DNA of 64,000 bases from Flavobacteriaceae bacterium (GTDB taxonomy: Bacteria > Bacteroidota > Bacteroidia > Flavobacteriales > Flavobacteriaceae). The stretch spans positions 62,001 to 126,000 of the forward strand of contig JANQRC010000068.1 in assembly GCA_028284745.1 (NCBI GenBank), written 5' to 3'. Shown in pieces: positions 42,128 through 52,299 of this stretch; positions within the stretch are counted from its first letter, which is position 1, and each line of letters opens with the position of its first letter. Under the pieces are notes generated by a model. It was not told the origin of the DNA. It did no database searches and saw nothing but the letters and a program-made list of their open reading frames with translations. The position numbers and the translations under genes were made by a program.

Positions 42128-43618
42128 ATGGGTTCGCATTACGAAGCACCAATAAGAAAACCCTTAGTAACAGGAGAAAAGAGTTACCACGATGTGACAC
42201 TAGACATCGTTGCTCCTGTTGAAGGAAGAGCCAACAAGCAATGGTGGATAGTGTTTTCCATCGCCTTGGCCGCATTTCTTTGGGGCTTAGGCTGTATCAT
42301 TTATACAATTGCTACAGGTATTGGGGTTTGGGGCTTGAACCGAACTGTTAACTGGTCATGGGATATTACCAACTTCGTATGGTGGGTAGGTATCGGCCAC
42401 GCCGGAACATTGATCTCTGCGGTGCTACTCCTCTTCCGTCAGAAGTGGAGAATGGCAATTAACCGTTCTGCGGAGGCAATGACGATCTTCTCGGTAATAC
42501 AAGCTGGGCTGTTCCCGATCATTCACATGGGACGTCCTTGGCTGGCATATTGGGTGTTACCGATCCCGAACCAATTCGGGTCGCTTTGGGTGAACTTCAA
42601 CTCACCACTTCTGTGGGACGTATTCGCGATATCAACCTATCTTTCGGTATCTCTCGTATTCTGGTGGACAGGACTGCTGCCAGATTTCGCGATGATCCGC
42701 GACCGTGCGGTGAAACCCTTCCAGAAAAAGGTATATGGCATTTTAAGTTTTGGTTGGTCTGGTCGTGCAAAAGACTGGCAACGCTTTGAAGAAGTATCAC
42801 TCGTATTGGCAGGTTTAGCCACACCACTGGTGCTTTCTGTACACACCATCGTATCTTTCGACTTTGCAACATCAGTGATTCCCGGATGGCACACCACGAT
42901 CTTCCCGCCATACTTCGTTGCTGGGGCGATCTTTTCAGGGTTTGCCATGGTGAACACGCTTCTTATCATCATGCGTAAGGTGGTGAATATGGAAGATTAC
43001 ATCACTGTACAACATATCGAGTTGATGAACATCGTGATCATGATCACAGGGTCTATTGTAGGATGCGCCTATATCACAGAGTTATTCATCGCTTGGTATT
43101 CTGGCGTTGAGTACGAACAGTATGCCTTCTTGAATAGGGCAACAGGCCCTTACGCTTGGGCATATTGGGCGATGATGACATGCAATGTGTTCTCGCCTCA
43201 ATTCATGTGGTTCAAGAAGTTGCGAACCAGTATCGTGTTCTCGTTCATCATCTCTATCGTAGTGAATATAGGAATGTGGTTTGAGCGTTTCGTGATCATC
43301 GTGACCTCGCTTCACAGAGATTACCTGCCATCCTCATGGACAATGTTCTCACCCTCCTTTGTTGATATTGGAATTTTCATAGGAACCATAGGATTCTTCT
43401 TCGTATTGTTCCTTTTATACGCACGAACATTCCCAGTGATCGCACAGGCAGAGGTGAAGACAATATTGAAGTCATCAGGAGAAAGATATAAGGGCTTGCG
43501 CGAATCAGGCGAAAGCCTCGTAGGAACAGGAGCAGACAAACGTACCAGCATTGCGGCGGTTGTTATTCCTTCAGAAGAAGTAGATCCCGAAATGTCTAAC
43601 GAAAACGAAGAAGAGTAG
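42128..43618 (+). CDS. actC: Alternative complex III subunit ActC, NrfD-like quinol site
   Basis: 496 residues with about ten TM helices (for example IALAAFLWGLGCIIYTI and IFIGTIGFFFVLFLLYA). It belongs to the NrfD/PsrC family. In ActC and ActF each bundle carries the menaquinol-oxidising or proton-path site. The conserved WWVGIGHAGTLISAVLLLFR and the EAMTIFSVIQAGLFPIIHMG parts are intact. It lies 26 bp after actB and 2 bp before actD. Confidence 0.95.
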   Translation: MGSHYEAPIRKPLVTGEKSYHDVTLDIVAPVEGRANKQWWIVFSIALAAFLWGLGCIIYTIATGIGVWGLNRTVNWSWDITNFVWWVGIGHAGTLISAVLLLFRQKWRMAINRSAEAMTIFSVIQAGLFPIIHMGRPWLAYWVLPIPNQFGSLWVNFNSPLLWDVFAISTYLSVSLVFWWTGLLPDFAMIRDRAVKPFQKKVYGILSFGWSGRAKDWQRFEEVSLVLAGLATPLVLSVHTIVSFDFATSVIPGWHTTIFPPYFVAGAIFSGFAMVNTLLIIMRKVVNMEDYITVQHIELMNIVIMITGSIVGCAYITELFIAWYSGVEYEQYAFLNRATGPYAWAYWAMMTCNVFSPQFMWFKKLRTSIVFSFIISIVVNIGMWFERFVIIVTSLHRDYLPSSWTMFSPSFVDIGIFIGTIGFFFVLFLLYARTFPVIAQAEVKTILKSSGERYKGLRESGESLVGTGADKRTSIAAVVIPSEEVDPEMSNENEEE

Positions 43619-43620
43619 CC

Positions 43621-44154
43621 ATGGCAACAGTAGTTCATGCATTATACAACGATGATGATGTGCTGATGAAGGCCGTAAAGGAAACTCGCGCCGCGCATCA
43701 TCATATCGAAGAAGTGTATACCCCATTCCCAGTACACGGGCTAGACAAAGCCATGGGATTACCCCATACACGCCTTGCGATCATGTCATTCATCTATGGC
43801 TGTATTGGGCTTACAGTAGCCATCGTCATGATGAATTACATCATGATAGAAGATTGGCCGCAAGACATAGGAGGCAAGCCGAGTTTCAGTTATCTAGAGA
43901 ACATGCCTGCTTTTGTGCCGATCATGTTCGAGCTCACAGTATTTTTCGCTGCCCACCTCATGGTAATTACATTTTACTTGCGAAGCAAGATGTGGCCATT
44001 CAAGAAAGCGGAGAATCCAGATGTGCGTACTACGGACGACCTCTTTCTAATGGAAGTCGCTACCCATGGTGACAATGTGCAACAGGTAGTGGATTTCTTG
44101 AAAGAAACGGGAGCCATTGAAATTAAAATAGAAGAAAAGGAAGACCACCATTGA
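43621..44154 (+). CDS. actD: Alternative complex III subunit ActD (DUF3341)
   Basis: 177 residues with two TM helices (FIYGCIGLTVAIVMMNYI and MFELTVFFAAHLMVITFYL) separated by a short loop with GGKPSFSYLENMPAFVPI, the mark of DUF3341. It is a small helical subunit that packs ActC against the rest. The ATG comes two bases after the actC stop, so translation is coupled. Confidence 0.94.
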   Translation: MATVVHALYNDDDVLMKAVKETRAAHHHIEEVYTPFPVHGLDKAMGLPHTRLAIMSFIYGCIGLTVAIVMMNYIMIEDWPQDIGGKPSFSYLENMPAFVPIMFELTVFFAAHLMVITFYLRSKMWPFKKAENPDVRTTDDLFLMEVATHGDNVQQVVDFLKETGAIEIKIEEKEDHH

Positions 44155-44156
44155 AT

Positions 44157-44711
44157 ATGAGAAAGCTCTTCAACATACTACTGGTAATCGGCTTGGTGGC
44201 ATCTGTCACAGGGTGTTTCGACAAGGCAAAGCCCAACTACCAATATTTTCCTAACATGTATGAGCCAGTTGGCTACGAAGCATATCAAAAGACCGACGCC
44301 TTCAGAAGCGGCGGTGAAGCCCAGTTACCTGCTGAAGGCTCTGTTGCGCGTGGATTTCTTCCATATGAATATCCAGATACCAATGAGGGATATGATTTGG
44401 CCAGATCCAGCCTTATCAACCCATTGGATTCTATCTGGACAGAAGACGACATGGCCACTGGAAAAGAATTGTACGGGATCTATTGTGCAATTTGTCATGG
44501 CAACAAGGGAGATGGTCAAGGGACCCTAATGAAGCGTGAAAAGTTTTTGGGGATTCCCAACTACAAAGATCGCGATATCACCGAGGGAAGCATCTATCAT
44601 GTGCTCATGTACGGAAGGAATGCTATGGGCTCGCATGCAAATCAGGTAAATGAGAAAGAACGTTGGCAGATTGCACGATACGTGATGAAATTAAGAGAAG
44701 ACCTGGAATAA
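44157..44711 (+). CDS. actE: Alternative complex III subunit ActE, monohaem lipocytochrome c
   Basis: 184 residues from the ATG at 44157, which leaves only two bases after the actD stop. A lipoprotein signal (LLVIGLVASVTGC) is followed by a short extracytoplasmic lead and a cytochrome c domain with CAICH and the probable axial Met in MYGRNAMGSH. It collects electrons from ActA and delivers them to the oxidase. An in-frame TTG at 44151 would lengthen it by two residues; ATG is preferred. Confidence 0.94.
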   Translation: MRKLFNILLVIGLVASVTGCFDKAKPNYQYFPNMYEPVGYEAYQKTDAFRSGGEAQLPAEGSVARGFLPYEYPDTNEGYDLARSSLINPLDSIWTEDDMATGKELYGIYCAICHGNKGDGQGTLMKREKFLGIPNYKDRDITEGSIYHVLMYGRNAMGSHANQVNEKERWQIARYVMKLREDLE

Positions 44712-44736
44712 ATTTAGACAAGGAAGATTTACAGAT

Positions 44737-46074
44737 ATGTACACATTCTCAAATAGACTAAAGATTTTTTCACTTGCAGCTGTTGTTTCGGGCATTTTGT
44801 TGTTTGGAATAGGATACATGTCAAATCCGCATTCTATTGAAGACATCAAAGCAATGGAAGCATCGCATGACAGCCATGGTGAAACTGCGCATGCAAGTGA
44901 AGCAGGTCATGGCGAAGTCGTCACTCATGCTGATGATGCGCACCACGGCGACGCACATTATGAGCATGTACTAGGCCAATATCATAACAAGCCTTGGGCT
45001 GCCATCTATGTTGCTGCATTCTTCTTTTTCATGATCTCTTTGGGTGTCTTGGCATTCTATGGGGTACAACGTGCCGCACAGGCTGGCTGGTCGCCAGTGT
45101 TATTCAGAGTTATGGAAGGCATTACAGGATATCTGTTGCCAGGCTCGTTGATCGTTTTGTTGCTGCTCGTACTTTCGGGAATGCACTTGAATCATTTGTT
45201 CCATTGGATGGACCCAAGTTTGCAAGACCCCGCCAGCGAGCATTATGACAAGCTAACAGTAGGGAAAAGCGGATATCTCAATGTACCCTTTTGGTTGACC
45301 AGAGCTGTGATCTACATTGCTGGCTGGAATATATACCGCTTCATCTCAAGACGATTGTCGGTCAAGCAAGACGATGCCAGTGACCCGGTTTCGATCCATA
45401 AAAAACTTTTCCGTTGGTCAGCAGGATTCTTGGTGTTCTTCCTAGTATCTGAATCCATGATGTCCTGGGATTGGATCATGTCAGTAGACCATCATTGGTT
45501 CAGTACCTTGTTTGGTTGGTACGTCTTTGCCAGCTTGTTCGTTTCAGGAATTACGGTGATCGCACTTGTTGCCATTTACTTGAAGTCTAGAGGATATTTA
45601 GAGTATGTGAACGATAGCCACATTCATGACCTTGCTAAGTTCATGTTTGGGATCAGTATTTTCTGGACCTATCTATGGTTCTCGCAATTCATGCTGATCT
45701 GGTATTCAAACATTCCAGAGGAGGTTACTTACTTCGTAACTCGGATCGAAGATTACAAACTTCCGTTCTTTGGAATGCTGGCGATGAATTTCATCTTCCC
45801 ACTATTGATACTGATAAACAGTGATTACAAGCGATTGGACTGGATCATCGTGATGGCGGGGATCATAATATTGGCAGGTCATTATATCGATGTTTTCAAT
45901 ATGATCATGCCAGCAACAGTTGGTAGCGTTTGGTCTATCGGTTGGATGGAAGTAGGAGCTGTGCTGTTCTTTGGCGGGCTATTCACATTTATAGTTTTCC
46001 GAGAGTTGACAAAAGCACCGCTATTGGCAAAAGGAGACCCTTATGTCGAGGAAAGCAAGCAGTTCCATTATTAA
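44737..46074 (+). CDS. actF: Alternative complex III subunit ActF
   Basis: 445 residues, about ten TM helices, similar in fold to ActC (NrfD-like). After the first TM helix (LAAVVSGILLFGIGYM) an extracytoplasmic segment rich in His, Asp and Glu (HDSHGETAHASEAGHGE, then DDAHHGDAHYEHV) comes before the second helix. Core parts are SESMMSWDWIMSVDHHWFS and HIHDLAKFMFGISIFWTYLW. It is the second menaquinol-module subunit of the complex. The first oxidase gene follows after 35 bp. Confidence 0.94.
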   Translation: MYTFSNRLKIFSLAAVVSGILLFGIGYMSNPHSIEDIKAMEASHDSHGETAHASEAGHGEVVTHADDAHHGDAHYEHVLGQYHNKPWAAIYVAAFFFFMISLGVLAFYGVQRAAQAGWSPVLFRVMEGITGYLLPGSLIVLLLLVLSGMHLNHLFHWMDPSLQDPASEHYDKLTVGKSGYLNVPFWLTRAVIYIAGWNIYRFISRRLSVKQDDASDPVSIHKKLFRWSAGFLVFFLVSESMMSWDWIMSVDHHWFSTLFGWYVFASLFVSGITVIALVAIYLKSRGYLEYVNDSHIHDLAKFMFGISIFWTYLWFSQFMLIWYSNIPEEVTYFVTRIEDYKLPFFGMLAMNFIFPLLILINSDYKRLDWIIVMAGIIILAGHYIDVFNMIMPATVGSVWSIGWMEVGAVLFFGGLFTFIVFRELTKAPLLAKGDPYVEESKQFHY

Positions 46075-46109
46075 TTTGAAAAAGGAAGTTAAGAGAGCGA
46101 ATTTTTGAT

Positions 46110-47192
46110 ATGACTACTTTATTAAGCCTTGCAGTCTTACTACTCATAGGGATAGCCGTATGGCAGATCTCCAAGATATTCGAGCTGACTCAGATTCAGA
46201 GCGAAGGTTATGACCCAGCAACATCCGAGATTGCCAACGATAAGGATAACAACACACAAGGAAACTTGATGTTTGCCTTCCTAGTGTTCATCTATTTGTT
46301 GACCATATATTCATTCTGGGCATGGGGCGACGTACTGTTGCCAGAAGCTGCCTCAGAACACGGAGACGACTATGACAACTTGATGCTTATCTCGTTTGTG
46401 CTCATCTTTTTTGTGCAGACAGTGACCCAAGCGCTCCTACATTACTTTGCCTACAAGTACAAAGGGAAAAAAGGCCAAAAGGCACTCTTTTATGCAGATA
46501 ACGACAAACTAGAATTCATCTGGACCATCATTCCTGTGATCACGCTCGCAGGGCTTATCCTATATGGCCTGTACACCTGGACGAACATCATGAATATTGA
46601 TGAGGACGATGACCCTATGGTCGTTGAACTCTATGCGCAACAATTCAATTGGAAAGCAAGATATGCCGGCGCAGACAACGTCTTGGGTGATGCAAATGTT
46701 CGTTTGATAAATATTGACGAAGCCAACATCCTTGGTGTAGACGAATCAGATCCCAATGCCCAAGACGATATCATTACCACAGAGCTTCACTTGCCTGTCG
46801 GGAAACAAGTGCTATTCAAGATGCGATCACAAGATGTGCTTCACTCCGCATACATGCCCTTCTTTAGAGCACAGATGAACTGTGTGCCCGGGATGGTAAC
46901 ACAATTCTCTTTTACGCCTATAAAGACAACTGAAGAAATGCGTCAAGACCCAGATGTCGTAGCAAAGGTGAAGAAGATAAACAAGCTGAGGGCTGAAAGG
47001 AGCAAGAAGCTCGTGGCTGACGGTGAAGGGGCGCTAGAACCTTATGAGTTTGACTATCTATTGCTTTGTAACAAGATCTGCGGAAAATCGCATTACAACA
47101 TGCAAATGAAGATCATTGTAGAAAGCGAGGAAGAATATCAGAAGTGGCTTTCAGAGCAGAGGAAATTTGCCGAGTCACTTGTGAAGTCGTAA
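46110..47192 (+). CDS. coxB: Cytochrome c oxidase subunit II
   Basis: 360 residues. Two N-terminal TM helices (around AFLVFIYLLTIYSFWAW and IWTIIPVITLAGLILYGLY) precede the CuA domain. The CuA ligands are present: LHSAYMP (first His), then CNKICGKSHYNMQM (both Cys, the second His and the Met). Between them lies a Lys/Glu-rich helical insertion of about 40 residues (DPDVVAKVKKINKLRAERSK) usual in this phylum. It receives electrons from ActA/ActE and passes them to CoxA. Confidence 0.95.
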   Translation: MTTLLSLAVLLLIGIAVWQISKIFELTQIQSEGYDPATSEIANDKDNNTQGNLMFAFLVFIYLLTIYSFWAWGDVLLPEAASEHGDDYDNLMLISFVLIFFVQTVTQALLHYFAYKYKGKKGQKALFYADNDKLEFIWTIIPVITLAGLILYGLYTWTNIMNIDEDDDPMVVELYAQQFNWKARYAGADNVLGDANVRLINIDEANILGVDESDPNAQDDIITTELHLPVGKQVLFKMRSQDVLHSAYMPFFRAQMNCVPGMVTQFSFTPIKTTEEMRQDPDVVAKVKKINKLRAERSKKLVADGEGALEPYEFDYLLLCNKICGKSHYNMQMKIIVESEEEYQKWLSEQRKFAESLVKS

Positions 47193-47240
47193 ATTATATT
47201 GGCTACAGAAAAAGAAAAAGAATAAAGAAATTGAAAGACT

Positions 47241-49043
47241 ATGGCAGCAACTGCACATGCACATGTTGACGACCACGCCCACGATGAGCATCATCATCAC
47301 AAGGAGACCTTCATAACCAAATACATCTTTAGCCAAGACCACAAGATGATCGCCAAGCAGTATCTGATCACGGGCCTGATTATGGGGGCTATCGGTATTT
47401 TCATGTCGATCCTTTTCCGTATTCAATTGGCATGGCCAGAACAATCGTTCACAATTTTCGAGATGTTCTTGGGCAAATGGGCACCTGAAGGTGTTATGGA
47501 TGCTGACGTGTATCTGGCATTAGTTACCATTCATGGTACCATCATGGTATTCTTTGTACTAACTGCTGGCTTGAGCGGAACCTTCAGTAACTTGTTGATC
47601 CCCCTTCAGATCGGTGCCCGAGATATGGCATCAGGACTCCTGAACATGATATCGTACTGGTTGTTCTTCGTGTCTAGTGTGATCATGACACTCTCATTGT
47701 TCGTTGAAGCCGGCCCTGCAGCCGCAGGTTGGACGATATACCCACCGCTTAGCGCCTTGCCACAAGCACAACCTGGGTCTGGAATGGGAATGACACTTTG
47801 GTTGGTTTCTATGGCCATATTCATCGCCTCATCACTTTTAGGGTCGTTAAACTATATCGTCACCGTTTTGAATTTGCGTACCAAAGGAATGTCCATGACT
47901 AGACTTCCGCTTACCATTTGGGCATTCTTCGTAACGGCAATTATCGGTGTGGTCTCGTTTCCCGTGCTTCTCTCAGCAGCACTGTTATTGATCATGGACA
48001 GAAGCTTTGGAACCTCCTTCTTTTTGAGCGACATCTTCATCCAAGGAGAAGTGCTACACTATCAAGGCGGATCTCCAGTATTGTTCGAACACTTGTTCTG
48101 GTTTTTAGGACATCCCGAAGTATATATCGTATTGCTTCCAGCATTGGGGATCACATCAGAGATCATCTCGACCAATGCACGAAAGCCAATTTTTGGATAT
48201 CGGGCAATGGTAGCATCCATATTAGCCATTGCGTTCCTTTCGACCATTGTATGGGGACACCACATGTTCATCTCAGGGATGAATCCATTCTTAGGTTCGG
48301 TATTTACCTTTACGACCCTTTTGATTGCGATTCCGTCTGCAGTAAAAGCGTTTAATTACATAACTACGCTCTGGAAAGGAAATCTTCAGATGAACCCTGC
48401 CATGCTATTTTCTATCGGCTTGGTCTCTACGTTCATTACTGGAGGTCTAACGGGGATTATCCTTGGTGACAGTGCGCTAGATATCAATGTGCATGACACC
48501 TATTTTGTTGTGGCACACTTCCACTTGGTAATGGGTATTTCGGCATTGTACGGATTATTTGCTGGTGTATACCATTGGTTCCCTAAAATGTTCCAAGGAC
48601 GTATGATGAACAAAAACTTGGGATACATACATTTCTGGGTCACAGCGATCGGCGCATACGGAATCTTTTATCCGATGCACTTTGTAGGGATGGCAGGATT
48701 GCCAAGACGTTATTATACCAATACCTACTTCCCATATTTTGATGACCTGGCCGATGTCAATGTAGTGATCACTTTATTTGCCATTGTTACTGCTGCTGTT
48801 CAGCTGGTGTTTGTATATAACTTTATCCACAGTATCTTCTATGGAAAAAGAGGGCCAAAGAATCCATGGAGATCTAACACCTTAGAATGGACTGCCGAGG
48901 TGAAGCATATCCACGGAAACTGGGACGGCCCAATTCCAGAAGTACACCGTTGGGCTTATGATTACAGCAAGCCAGGTCATGAAGATGATTTTGTGCCACA
49001 GAATGTTCCACTGAAAGAAGGAGAAGAAGAGCTAAATCATTGA
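47241..49043 (+). CDS. coxA: Cytochrome c oxidase subunit I
   Basis: 600 residues, twelve TM helices. Haem and copper ligands are visible: HGTIMVFFVLTAGLSG (low-spin haem His), GHPEVYIVLLPALG (CuB His and the cross-linked Tyr), WGHHMFISGM (the two CuB His) and HFHLVMG (haem a3 and a His). The N-terminus is unusually rich in His (ending in HDEHHHHKE), which could bind copper. No subunit III or IV gene follows; a terminator and ruvB come next, so the remaining oxidase genes must be elsewhere. Confidence 0.96.
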   Translation: MAATAHAHVDDHAHDEHHHHKETFITKYIFSQDHKMIAKQYLITGLIMGAIGIFMSILFRIQLAWPEQSFTIFEMFLGKWAPEGVMDADVYLALVTIHGTIMVFFVLTAGLSGTFSNLLIPLQIGARDMASGLLNMISYWLFFVSSVIMTLSLFVEAGPAAAGWTIYPPLSALPQAQPGSGMGMTLWLVSMAIFIASSLLGSLNYIVTVLNLRTKGMSMTRLPLTIWAFFVTAIIGVVSFPVLLSAALLLIMDRSFGTSFFLSDIFIQGEVLHYQGGSPVLFEHLFWFLGHPEVYIVLLPALGITSEIISTNARKPIFGYRAMVASILAIAFLSTIVWGHHMFISGMNPFLGSVFTFTTLLIAIPSAVKAFNYITTLWKGNLQMNPAMLFSIGLVSTFITGGLTGIILGDSALDINVHDTYFVVAHFHLVMGISALYGLFAGVYHWFPKMFQGRMMNKNLGYIHFWVTAIGAYGIFYPMHFVGMAGLPRRYYTNTYFPYFDDLADVNVVITLFAIVTAAVQLVFVYNFIHSIFYGKRGPKNPWRSNTLEWTAEVKHIHGNWDGPIPEVHRWAYDYSKPGHEDDFVPQNVPLKEGEEELNH

Positions 49044-49066
49044 CGAATTCTTCGGAAAGAATATAG

Positions 49067-49095
49067 AAAGCCTTTCGATATCGAAAGGCTTTTTC
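49067..49095 (+). terminator. Terminator of act-cox operon
   Basis: A perfect palindrome (arms AAAGCCTTTCGAT and ATCGAAAGGCTTT) directly followed by a T-run. It lies 24 bp after the coxA stop. Confidence 0.85.
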
Positions 49096-49102
49096 TTTTG
49101 GC

Positions 49103-49110
49103 TATATTTG
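49103..49110 (+). promoter_or_regulatory. Candidate -7 box for ruvB-queG
   Basis: TATATTTG matches TAnnTTTG and lies 20 bp before the ruvB start. No good -33 partner; the upstream part is the terminator palindrome. Confidence 0.4.
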
Positions 49111-49129
49111 TGGAAACGGCAACATCATT

Positions 49130-50152
49130 TTGAACGAAAATCTCAATCCTTCCAACGAACACTTTTCTTCCGAAGAGCTAGATATCGAAAAAGCACTTCG
49201 CCCGCTGACCTTTGAAGATTTCACAGGCCAAGATCAAGTATTGGAAAATTTGAGAGTGTTCGTGCAGGCAGCAAACCTACGTGAAGAGGCACTCGACCAT
49301 ACATTATTTCATGGCCCTCCAGGGCTTGGGAAGACCACGCTGGCTCACATCTTGGCCAACGAGTTAGGTGTTGGGATCAAAGTCACTTCGGGCCCAGTAC
49401 TAGACAAGCCTGGCGATCTGGCGGGCCTGTTGACCAATTTAGAAGAACGTGATGTACTGTTCATTGACGAGATTCATCGCTTGAGCCCAATTGTCGAAGA
49501 ATACCTCTACTCGGCGATGGAAGACTACAAGATCGATATCATGATCGAATCGGGCCCTAATGCTCGTACTGTGCAGATCAATCTGAATCCGTTCACATTA
49601 GTTGGCGCCACAACGCGATCAGGGTTGCTTACGGCACCGATGCGTGCGCGTTTTGGGATCACTTCACGATTGCACTATTATACTACCGAATTGTTGACGA
49701 CCATCGTCCAGCGAAGTGCACATATCTTACGAGTTCCTATTTCTATGGAAGCTGCCATAGAGATCGCAGGCCGTAGCCGTGGAACACCAAGAATTGCCAA
49801 CGCACTACTTCGTAGAGTCAGGGATTTTGCTCAAATAAAGGGAGACGGTAATATCGATATTGAGATTGCAAGGTTTGGACTCAAGGCGTTGAATGTAGAT
49901 GCTCATGGACTCGATGAGATGGACAACAAGATCCTGTCCACGATCATCGATAAATTCAAAGGAGGTCCAGTAGGGATCACTACATTGGCAACAGCTGTCT
50001 CAGAAAGTGCTGAGACTATCGAAGAAGTGTATGAGCCCTTTCTGATCCAACAAGGTTTCATTCTGCGTACACCTAGAGGGCGCGAGGTCACAGAACTTGC
50101 CTATAAGCACTTAGGGAGGGTCAAAGGAGGCTCGCAAGGCGGATTGTTTTGA
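49130..50152 (+). CDS. ruvB: Holliday junction branch-migration motor RuvB
   Basis: 340 residues. It is an AAA+ helicase that drives branch migration with RuvA. Walker [16 protein letters not shown], Walker [12 protein letters not shown] and the arginine finger in ARFGITSRL are present, followed by the C-terminal winged helix ([16 protein letters not shown]). The start must be TTG at 49130: homologues begin MNENL and no ATG is available in frame. ruvA lies 10 kb away at 59.8 kb, ruvC is not seen. Confidence 0.95.
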   Translation: MNENLNPSNEHFSSEELDIEKALRPLTFEDFTGQDQVLENLRVFVQAANLREEALDHTLFHGPPGLGKTTLAHILANELGVGIKVTSGPVLDKPGDLAGLLTNLEERDVLFIDEIHRLSPIVEEYLYSAMEDYKIDIMIESGPNARTVQINLNPFTLVGATTRSGLLTAPMRARFGITSRLHYYTTELLTTIVQRSAHILRVPISMEAAIEIAGRSRGTPRIANALLRRVRDFAQIKGDGNIDIEIARFGLKALNVDAHGLDEMDNKILSTIIDKFKGGPVGITTLATAVSESAETIEEVYEPFLIQQGFILRTPRGREVTELAYKHLGRVKGGSQGGLF

Positions 50153-51078
50153 CCTCCAAGAAAAAACATACCCAACTGATCAAGACCGAGGCCAAACGTC
50201 TTGGCTTTCTTTCTTGCGGGATGTCGAAAGCTGAGTTTCTTGAGGAAGAAGCACCTCGTCTGGAAGCATGGCTCAATGACAACATGCACGGCGAGATGAG
50301 GTATATGGAAAATCATTTCGACAAACGGCTAGACCCTACAAAATTGGTGGAGGGCTCCAAGAGTGTGATCTCTCTACTTTTGAACTATTTCCCTTCGGAG
50401 ACGCAAACAGATTCCGAAACTCCCAAAATATCAAAGTATGCTTACGGAATCGATTATCATTTTGTGATCAAAGACAAGCTAAAACAGTTGCTTCAGTTCA
50501 TACAGGAAGAAATTGGCGAGGTGCATGGTCGTGCTTTCGTAGATTCGGCTCCGGTATTGGACAAGGCTTGGGCAGCCAAAAGTGGCTTGGGTTGGATGGG
50601 TAAACATAGCAATCTGCTCACCAAACAACTGGGCTCGTTCTATTTTGTTGCCGAATTGATCGTCGACTTAGACCTGGAATACGACACCCCGGTCACGGAC
50701 CATTGCGGTAGTTGTACTGCTTGTATCGATGCATGTCCTACCGAGGCCATCGTACGACCCTATGTGGTAGATGGAAGCAAGTGCATCTCTTATTTTACCA
50801 TAGAGTTGAAAAACAGCATTCCCACAGAATTTAAAGGAAAGCTCGACAACTGGATGTTTGGTTGTGATGTGTGCCAAGATGTATGTCCATGGAATCGTTT
50901 CTCTAAACCTCATAATGAACCGCTATTCGACCCGCATCCCGATTTGCTTACCATGTCAAAGAAGGATTGGGAAGAGATCACCGAAGAGGTATTCAGTACA
51001 ATATTCGAACGATCGGCCATAAAACGTACAAAGTTTGCTGGCCTAAAGAGAAATATCGATTTTTTGCAGCCTGATTAG
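50149..51078 (+). CDS. queG: Epoxyqueuosine reductase QueG
   Basis: 309 residues. It reduces epoxyqueuosine to queuosine in tRNA with a cobalamin and two 4Fe-4S clusters. The cluster motifs are [17 protein letters not shown] and [14 protein letters not shown], preceded by [18 protein letters not shown] and the [10 protein letters not shown] region. The TTG start at 50149 overlaps the ruvB TGA stop (TTGA), so the gene is coupled to ruvB; the nearest in-frame ATG would remove part of the conserved N-terminus (KRLGFLSCG). Its stop overlaps the stop of the convergent LacI gene by 4 bp. Confidence 0.94.
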   Translation: MTSKKKHTQLIKTEAKRLGFLSCGMSKAEFLEEEAPRLEAWLNDNMHGEMRYMENHFDKRLDPTKLVEGSKSVISLLLNYFPSETQTDSETPKISKYAYGIDYHFVIKDKLKQLLQFIQEEIGEVHGRAFVDSAPVLDKAWAAKSGLGWMGKHSNLLTKQLGSFYFVAELIVDLDLEYDTPVTDHCGSCTACIDACPTEAIVRPYVVDGSKCISYFTIELKNSIPTEFKGKLDNWMFGCDVCQDVCPWNRFSKPHNEPLFDPHPDLLTMSKKDWEEITEEVFSTIFERSAIKRTKFAGLKRNIDFLQPD

Positions 51079-52100
51079 ACAGCTTTTGTAGAAGCACGTT
51101 GTATCAATTTGGTCGGTAATTGAACATGAAAATATTCAACGGGCTTTTTCTCTTTGCGAGTGGCGATCTCTTTCAGCAAAAGGGAAACAGCTTCTCTCCC
51201 CATTTGCACAGCAGATTGGTCTGTTGTGGTGATTCCGGGAATGACTACTTGCGAAATTGGCGAATTGCTGAAGCCCACCACCGATACTTGTTCTGGTACT
51301 TTGATGCCATTCCTGTTTAGGTGAAGTAGAACACCAGTGGCCACATGGTCGGTTATGGTGAAGAACGCATCGATGTCTGTATGCTCCTTTAAGGCTTTTT
51401 GTGCATATTTCTTCCCGTCTTCCACACTGTAGCCATCACATAGGTACACGAGTCCAGGGTCGTAGGTAATGCCGTTTTCTTCTAACACTTTTACATACCC
51501 CTCGTGTCGGTCGGCTGCGTTAGGAGCGCCCAAAGGCCCTCGAAGATGTGCTATTTTTTTACAACCAGAGTCAATAAGCAATTTTACAGCTTCGTAAGCG
51601 GCCTTGCGGTCATCAATGGTAACTTTTGAACAATTGACCGTTGGTGTCACCTTGTCAAAAAGCACCAAAGGCATTTCTTTTTTTAATAGGTTTTCCAGGT
51701 GCTCATAGGTCTCGGTCTCATCGGCAATTGCTAAGAGGATGCCATCAACACGCTTGTCTACTAACATCTCTAGCTGCTTTTTTTCGATGAGGTTGGATTC
51801 ACTAGACTGCAGTGTGATGACAAGATATCCGTTTTCTTCAGCTTCAGAGACAACGCCCTTTACCACATTAGAGAAGAACGTATGTACGATCTCAGGGATC
51901 ACCAGCCCTATGGTCTTGGTCTCTTGGTTCTTAAGGTTTAGGGCGATCGCGTTAGGCTTGTAGTTAAGATTCTCTGCAAGCATCATCACAGAGCGTCGCG
52001 TTTCTTCACTTACATCTTTATAACCCTTTAGTGCTTTCGATACTGTTGTTACAGAGATCCCAAGAATTTTGGCAATGTCTTTAAGGGTAACTTCCTTCAT
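51075..52100 (-). CDS. LacI-family transcription regulator of the sugar locus
   Basis: 341 residues. The N-terminal helix-turn-helix ([20 protein letters not shown], 5-24) and hinge (PNAIALNLK) are followed by a periplasmic-binding-like sugar-sensing domain ([19 protein letters not shown], then [20 protein letters not shown] and [11 protein letters not shown]). It lies divergently next to a symporter, permease, hydrolase and kinase, which it most likely controls in response to a sugar or sugar phosphate. A palindromic CG-centred site at 52169-52186 may be its operator. Confidence 0.92.
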   Translation of the reverse strand: MKEVTLKDIAKILGISVTTVSKALKGYKDVSEETRRSVMMLAENLNYKPNAIALNLKNQETKTIGLVIPEIVHTFFSNVVKGVVSEAEENGYLVITLQSSESNLIEKKQLEMLVDKRVDGILLAIADETETYEHLENLLKKEMPLVLFDKVTPTVNCSKVTIDDRKAAYEAVKLLIDSGCKKIAHLRGPLGAPNAADRHEGYVKVLEENGITYDPGLVYLCDGYSVEDGKKYAQKALKEHTDIDAFFTITDHVATGVLLHLNRNGIKVPEQVSVVGFSNSPISQVVIPGITTTDQSAVQMGREAVSLLLKEIATRKEKKPVEYFHVQLPTKLIQRASTKAV

Positions 52101-52168
52101 GGAGATTCAAAATATTAACAGCAATCGTTTTCGTAAGCGGCTAAACTACTCAAAAAAACCAATTATTT

Positions 52169-52197
52169 TTTTAAAACGCCTTAAAAATGTATATTCG
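52169..52197 (+). promoter_or_regulatory. Candidate LacI operator within a promoter
   Basis: TTTTAAAACGCCTTAAAA (52169-52186) is a pseudo-palindrome with a central CG and symmetric TTTTAA/TTAAAA arms, the usual shape of LacI-family operators. It lies in the spacer directly before TATATTCG (52190-52197), a one-mismatch -7 box of the symporter operon, so a bound repressor would block the promoter. Confidence 0.4.
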
Positions 52198-52299
52198 ATA
52201 ATCTGAGGGTTGTATTTTTACCAATTGTGCAATGCTATTTGTTTTTTGGTGAAAATTCAATTTTTAGTAGGTAACCAACACTAACTAATCCAAACACAC

